Source: Ignavibacteria bacterium
Lineage (GTDB): Bacteria > Bacteroidota > Ignavibacteria > UBA10030 > SZUA-254
DNA: 34,790 nucleotides
Direction of reading: 5' to 3'
Assembly (NCBI GenBank): GCA_016178625.1
Contig: JACOSX010000003.1
Span: forward strand, 1-34,790
Shown here: positions 31,599 to 34,790 of the stretch, one piece after another
Layout of the letters: each line of letters opens with the position of its first letter
How positions within the stretch are numbered: the stretch's first letter is position 1
Made by a program: the position numbers and the translations under genes
Notes under the pieces: model-generated
Seen by the model: the letters and a program-made list of their open reading frames with translations, nothing else
What the model was told of the DNA's origin: nothing
The model's database searches: none

Positions 31599-34154
31599 AT
31601 GCACATTCCAACAATTGTATTGCTCATTTTCTGTGCCTGGACTGTCCGGGCACAAGTTCAACAATTCCCCTTCACCGAAAATTTTGATAGCGTTACTGTC
31701 CCCTCCCTTCCCCCGGGGTGGTCGACAACTACGAACCGATCACCCTCGGGAGATTTTGCAACAACCAAGTCAACACCGCACTCTGATTCCACCGCGGTCA
31801 TCAGCACGAATGCTACAATCACACAGAACCTCATATCCCCACGGCTGGATTTCTCTACCAAGGAAGCAGACAGCCTGAAGTTTTATGAACGACGATCAAG
31901 TAGCCATAACTCCGGCGTCATCATTGAAGCCTCAGTTGACGCTGGCGCAACATTTCCGATCGTTATCAGTGATACATTGAAAAACCCTGGCGTGACATCA
32001 TACATCCTCCGAGTCCTGAGACTTCCTCCCACGCTGAGCAACCAAACACGCTGCCGGATCCGTTGGCGAGTTATTGGCAATGGAACAGGTACAAGCGGAA
32101 CGCTCCGGTTCGATGACATTATCATCACTGCACTTGCCCACATCGACGCAGAAGTGATAGCCGTGAGGTTCTCCCCCAATCTGCCAGTCACAGGAGACTC
32201 CGTGTTCGTGCAAGCCACTGTAAGAAATGCCGGCACTCAAACAATCCAAAATATTCCTGTCGAGTTTTATGACGATATCAATAATAACAATCTGCCAGAG
32301 CCGAGTGAGCTGATTTTTTCGATGACAATGACTGTTAGCCTCCAACCCGGCGATACCGCGATCGCGGAGACGAAGCTTTCCAATCTTACTTTCGGGAAGA
32401 AACATCTCATCGTCAGAACTGCGCTCGCTCAAGATCAGAATCCCCTCAACAACCAAAGGAGCGCGACGCTCTCGGTGGGAGTACCGCGATTTACGATCGT
32501 CGTGAACGAGATCATGTACAGCCCGGAAAACCCCGAACCGGAATGGATCGAGTTAACGAGCAACACGACGGATTCCATCAATGTAAGCCAATGGGGCATC
32601 TCCGACCGTAACAGCGGAACGCAATACAAGATCGATTCAGTCGATCAATGGATGAAGCGCGGCGACTACATCGTCATCACGAAAGACTCCGCTCGGTTCA
32701 CCGATCGTCATCCCGATGTTCGGCGAATTATTTTCATTCCCTCGATGCCATCGAGCCTGTTCAACAACGACAGCGATGCGGTTGTGTTATTCGACGAGCG
32801 CCGCGCGATCATTGATAGCATACACTACACTTCAATCTGGGGCGGAACGGGTGGTCGTTCTCTGGAGCGTATTGAATCCTCACACAGCTCGAACGATTCA
32901 TTGAATTGGGGATTGTCCGCCGATTCATCTGGCAGCACACCCGGAAAGCAAAACTATTTGACACCGCTTGAGCACGATCTTCGTGCTGTGCGCCTCTCAG
33001 CGGTGAATTCAACACCAACCTCAACTTTTATTTCCGTAGTCGTTCGTAATATGGGACGTCAGAGTGCAAATAGTTTTTCTGTTCTCCTCTACTATGATGC
33101 AAATGGTGATCACGTCGCACAGCCAATGGAGCTCCTGGAATCTCAAGCCGCTCTCTCTCCCCTCCCACCGCGAGACTCTACATCATTCACCTTCAACTGG
33201 AACAACCCAAGCTCAGGCAAGAAATCCTTCATCACCACCATCGACTTTCCACAAGATATGCGGCCATCGGATAATATCGTGATCGACTCGATCAATATTT
33301 CCTTCACGTCTAATTCTCTTATCATCAATGAGATCATGTACGAACCGCGTACCGGACAAGCGGAGTATGTCGAGCTGTTTAACCGAAGCACCGCACCCAT
33401 TGATGTAAGGGAGTGGAGGCTTTCTGACGTTCGAGATACGAACGAACGATCGACAACACATATCGTAAGTCAATCGTCAATGATTATTGAAGCGGGAGAA
33501 TATGTGGTCGTTGCGTCCGACTCGTCCATTCTTCAAAGCTATCCGTACCTCACGGATTCTGGATCCCATCTGGTCATCAGAAGAAGTGGAATTAGTCTGA
33601 ATAACCAAGGGGACAACATTCTGCTCACCGACCTGACCGGACGAACAATCGATAGCGTGCATTACTTGCCGACATGGCACAACGCGGGGGTTGAAGATGT
33701 CTTGGGAAGGTCGCTTGAACGGATCAATCCCAATCTTCCCGGCAACGACCGTCGTAATTGGAGCACAAGCGCTTCTCCTACTGGCGGGACACCCGGCAAG
33801 CAGAACACACTCTACACGACCGCAGTGCCTGCTGCAACTGCGCTATCGTTCTCCCCTAATCCCTTCTCACCCGATGGCGATGGATTCGAAGATGTCACGC
33901 TCGTGAGCTACGAGCTTCCTGCAACAACGGCGATCGTGCGTGTGAGGATTTATGATGCGAAAGGACGATTGATCCGCACTCTTGCCGATGGTGAGCCGAG
34001 TGGTTCTCGCGGTCAACTCGTCTGGGATGGATTCACAGACAATCACGATCGCGCACGAATGGGAATATACATTGTCTTGCTCGAAGCCCTCGACGCATAT
34101 GGCGGGAATGTGCAGAACGTAAAAGGTGTGGTTGTGGTTGCTGCAAAAATGTAA
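31599..34154 (+). CDS. Large secreted lamin-tail/CARDB surface protein with C-terminal FlgD-like domain
   Basis: An 851-residue protein. It has a signal peptide (1-18, ending VRA), an N-terminal beta domain beginning FTENFDSVTVPSLPPGW (about 22-180), then a duplicated unit. Unit 1 is a CARDB-like Ig domain (182-293) plus a lamin-tail domain (299-452; IVVNEIMYSPENPEPEWIEL). Unit 2 is CARDB-like (458-570) plus lamin-tail (573-736; LIINEIMYEPRTGQAEYVEL). Both lamin-tail domains end in STPGKQN/GTPGKQN. Residues 748-851 form a FlgD-like/CHU_C-like Ig domain (FSPNPFSPDGDGFEDV, then RVRIYDAKGRLIRTL and MGIYIVLLEA), common at the ends of T9SS cargo. Ligand and role are unknown; cell-surface adhesion or scaffold is an inference. 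GGGAGG lies just before the ATG, inside a hairpin. Confidence 0.9.
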   Translation: MHIPTIVLLIFCAWTVRAQVQQFPFTENFDSVTVPSLPPGWSTTTNRSPSGDFATTKSTPHSDSTAVISTNATITQNLISPRLDFSTKEADSLKFYERRSSSHNSGVIIEASVDAGATFPIVISDTLKNPGVTSYILRVLRLPPTLSNQTRCRIRWRVIGNGTGTSGTLRFDDIIITALAHIDAEVIAVRFSPNLPVTGDSVFVQATVRNAGTQTIQNIPVEFYDDINNNNLPEPSELIFSMTMTVSLQPGDTAIAETKLSNLTFGKKHLIVRTALAQDQNPLNNQRSATLSVGVPRFTIVVNEIMYSPENPEPEWIELTSNTTDSINVSQWGISDRNSGTQYKIDSVDQWMKRGDYIVITKDSARFTDRHPDVRRIIFIPSMPSSLFNNDSDAVVLFDERRAIIDSIHYTSIWGGTGGRSLERIESSHSSNDSLNWGLSADSSGSTPGKQNYLTPLEHDLRAVRLSAVNSTPTSTFISVVVRNMGRQSANSFSVLLYYDANGDHVAQPMELLESQAALSPLPPRDSTSFTFNWNNPSSGKKSFITTIDFPQDMRPSDNIVIDSINISFTSNSLIINEIMYEPRTGQAEYVELFNRSTAPIDVREWRLSDVRDTNERSTTHIVSQSSMIIEAGEYVVVASDSSILQSYPYLTDSGSHLVIRRSGISLNNQGDNILLTDLTGRTIDSVHYLPTWHNAGVEDVLGRSLERINPNLPGNDRRNWSTSASPTGGTPGKQNTLYTTAVPAATALSFSPNPFSPDGDGFEDVTLVSYELPATTAIVRVRIYDAKGRLIRTLADGEPSGSRGQLVWDGFTDNHDRARMGIYIVLLEALDAYGGNVQNVKGVVVVAAKM

Positions 34155-34163
34155 TACTCCCTT

Positions 34164-34197
34164 AGAACTCCGACTTCTTTTGAGAAGTCGGAGTTCT
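34164..34197. repeat. Perfect 15-bp palindrome next to the RAYT-like gene
   Basis: AGAACTCCGACTTCT (34164-34178) and its exact complement (34183-34197) flank a TTTG loop. No T-run follows on either strand, so it is not a standard intrinsic terminator. It lies between the surface-protein stop and the transposase-like gene, where a REP-type hairpin or element end would be expected. Confidence 0.85.
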
Positions 34198-34219
34198 GAT
34201 CCTTACAAGGAAAAAACAG

Positions 34220-34726
34220 ATGGCATATCGTCAAATCCAATTCCTGCCGGCGAATTATTATCATATCTATAACCGCGGCAACAATCGGCAAGATATATTC
34301 CTCGAACATGAGAACTATCGGTTCTTTCTCAGGCGACTGCATCATTATTTTCATCAGGCAGGTATTGATGTAATCGCATATTGCCTCATGCCAAATCACT
34401 TCCATCTGCTTGTCTACTTCCAGCGAGAAGTCAGCTTCTCAAATGTCATGCGATCCTTCTCCGTCTCGTACACCAAGTCATTTAACAAATGGAGCAAGAG
34501 AGTTGGACACCTTTTCCAAAGCGATTATCGGGCGCGGGAAATAAATGTTGAAAAATATCTCTTTCATATTTGTCGTTACATTCACCTCAATCCGGTTCAA
34601 GGAGGCTTAGTGTCCATCCCTGAGGACTGGGCTTACTCAGACTACAGGGAATGGGTCAAGTCCTTTTTTCTGTGTAAAACGTTTCAGAGGCTACGCTGCC
34701 AGTTGGTACGATATGAATTTTGTTAA
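34220..34726 (+). CDS. REP-associated tyrosine transposase-like (Y1/HUH) protein
   Basis: A 168-residue Y1 transposase-domain protein. The HUH metal-binding motif is H60-F61-H62 in YCLMPNHFHLLV, and the helix RYIHLNPVQGGL (from R119) carries the likely nucleophilic tyrosine Y120. The opening (NYYHIYNRGNNRQDIF) and GHLFQSDYRAREI are typical of the RAYT branch of IS200/IS605-type enzymes, which cut single-stranded DNA at REP hairpins. The C-terminus after WAYSDYREWV is not family-like and may be altered; one base less in a six-T run near residue 149 would open a different frame to the window edge. AAGGA precedes the ATG. A 15-bp palindrome lies 22 bp upstream. Neither end of an element could be fixed. 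Confidence 0.9.
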   Translation: MAYRQIQFLPANYYHIYNRGNNRQDIFLEHENYRFFLRRLHHYFHQAGIDVIAYCLMPNHFHLLVYFQREVSFSNVMRSFSVSYTKSFNKWSKRVGHLFQSDYRAREINVEKYLFHICRYIHLNPVQGGLVSIPEDWAYSDYREWVKSFFLCKTFQRLRCQLVRYEFC

Positions 34727-34790
34727 TTCATCATTGGGACACAAGAGCGCCCGGATATTCCTCAGCTGCGCGAGTTCCAGTAACGACATC

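Overview
The window looks like chromosomal DNA from the Bacteroidota–Chlorobiota (FCB) group, most like an Ignavibacteria-type lineage. The pointers are a C-terminal type IX secretion (T9SS) sorting domain, a GWxTD-domain protein, a Bacteroidota-type GlmU-family protein, a SPOR-domain protein and lamin-tail/CARDB/FlgD-like surface proteins. It is gene-dense (about 31 protein genes plus one small RNA gene) and mostly housekeeping. No rRNA, tRNA, CRISPR array or prophage was seen. The only mobile-element signal is a REP-associated tyrosine transposase-like gene at the right edge.

Left part (1-3374, minus): the first codons of a gene running off the left edge, then a two-gene export unit, a fiber-like secreted protein followed by a T9SS-sorted protein. 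A 361-bp divergent gap holds a promoter for a plus-strand set: GWxTD protein, pdxA (vitamin B6 synthesis) and an FtsE-like ATPase (3736-6827). Converging on it is a long minus-strand run (13460 to 6853): GlmU-family nucleotidyltransferase, rsmB, the threonine-degradation pair tdh-kbl, then the Fe-S carriers mrp/apbC and a NifU-like protein. rpmE (L31) has its own promoter and a textbook intrinsic terminator. A SPOR-domain gene also has its own strong promoter.

Middle part (14676-26377, minus): a nearly continuous run. It begins with an RNase E/G gene and continues with transaldolase, gcvT, comB, ftsK, lolA and a flippase-like membrane protein. Beyond somewhat larger gaps come a cyclophilin, holA, an ECF sigma factor and a putative membrane anti-sigma factor. 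Upstream of the RNase gene lie a promoter, a leader of about 275 nt and the SRP RNA gene.

Right part: a compact NfrA/NfrB-like pair (outer-membrane TPR/beta-barrel protein plus membrane glycosyltransferase) is followed by a stand-alone response-regulator receiver. This looks like a minimal polysaccharide synthesis and secretion module. The plus strand then carries an exported peptidase T, a large lamin-tail/CARDB surface protein whose ribosome-binding site is buried in a predicted hairpin, a perfect 15-bp palindrome, and the RAYT-like transposase.

Seven promoter candidates were read by eye, all with a TTG-type -35, exactly 17 nt of spacer and a TA-type -10. This suggests an ordinary sigma-70-like promoter grammar rather than the Bacteroides -33/-7 type. 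Functions are assigned from recognised motifs only; no database search was run.
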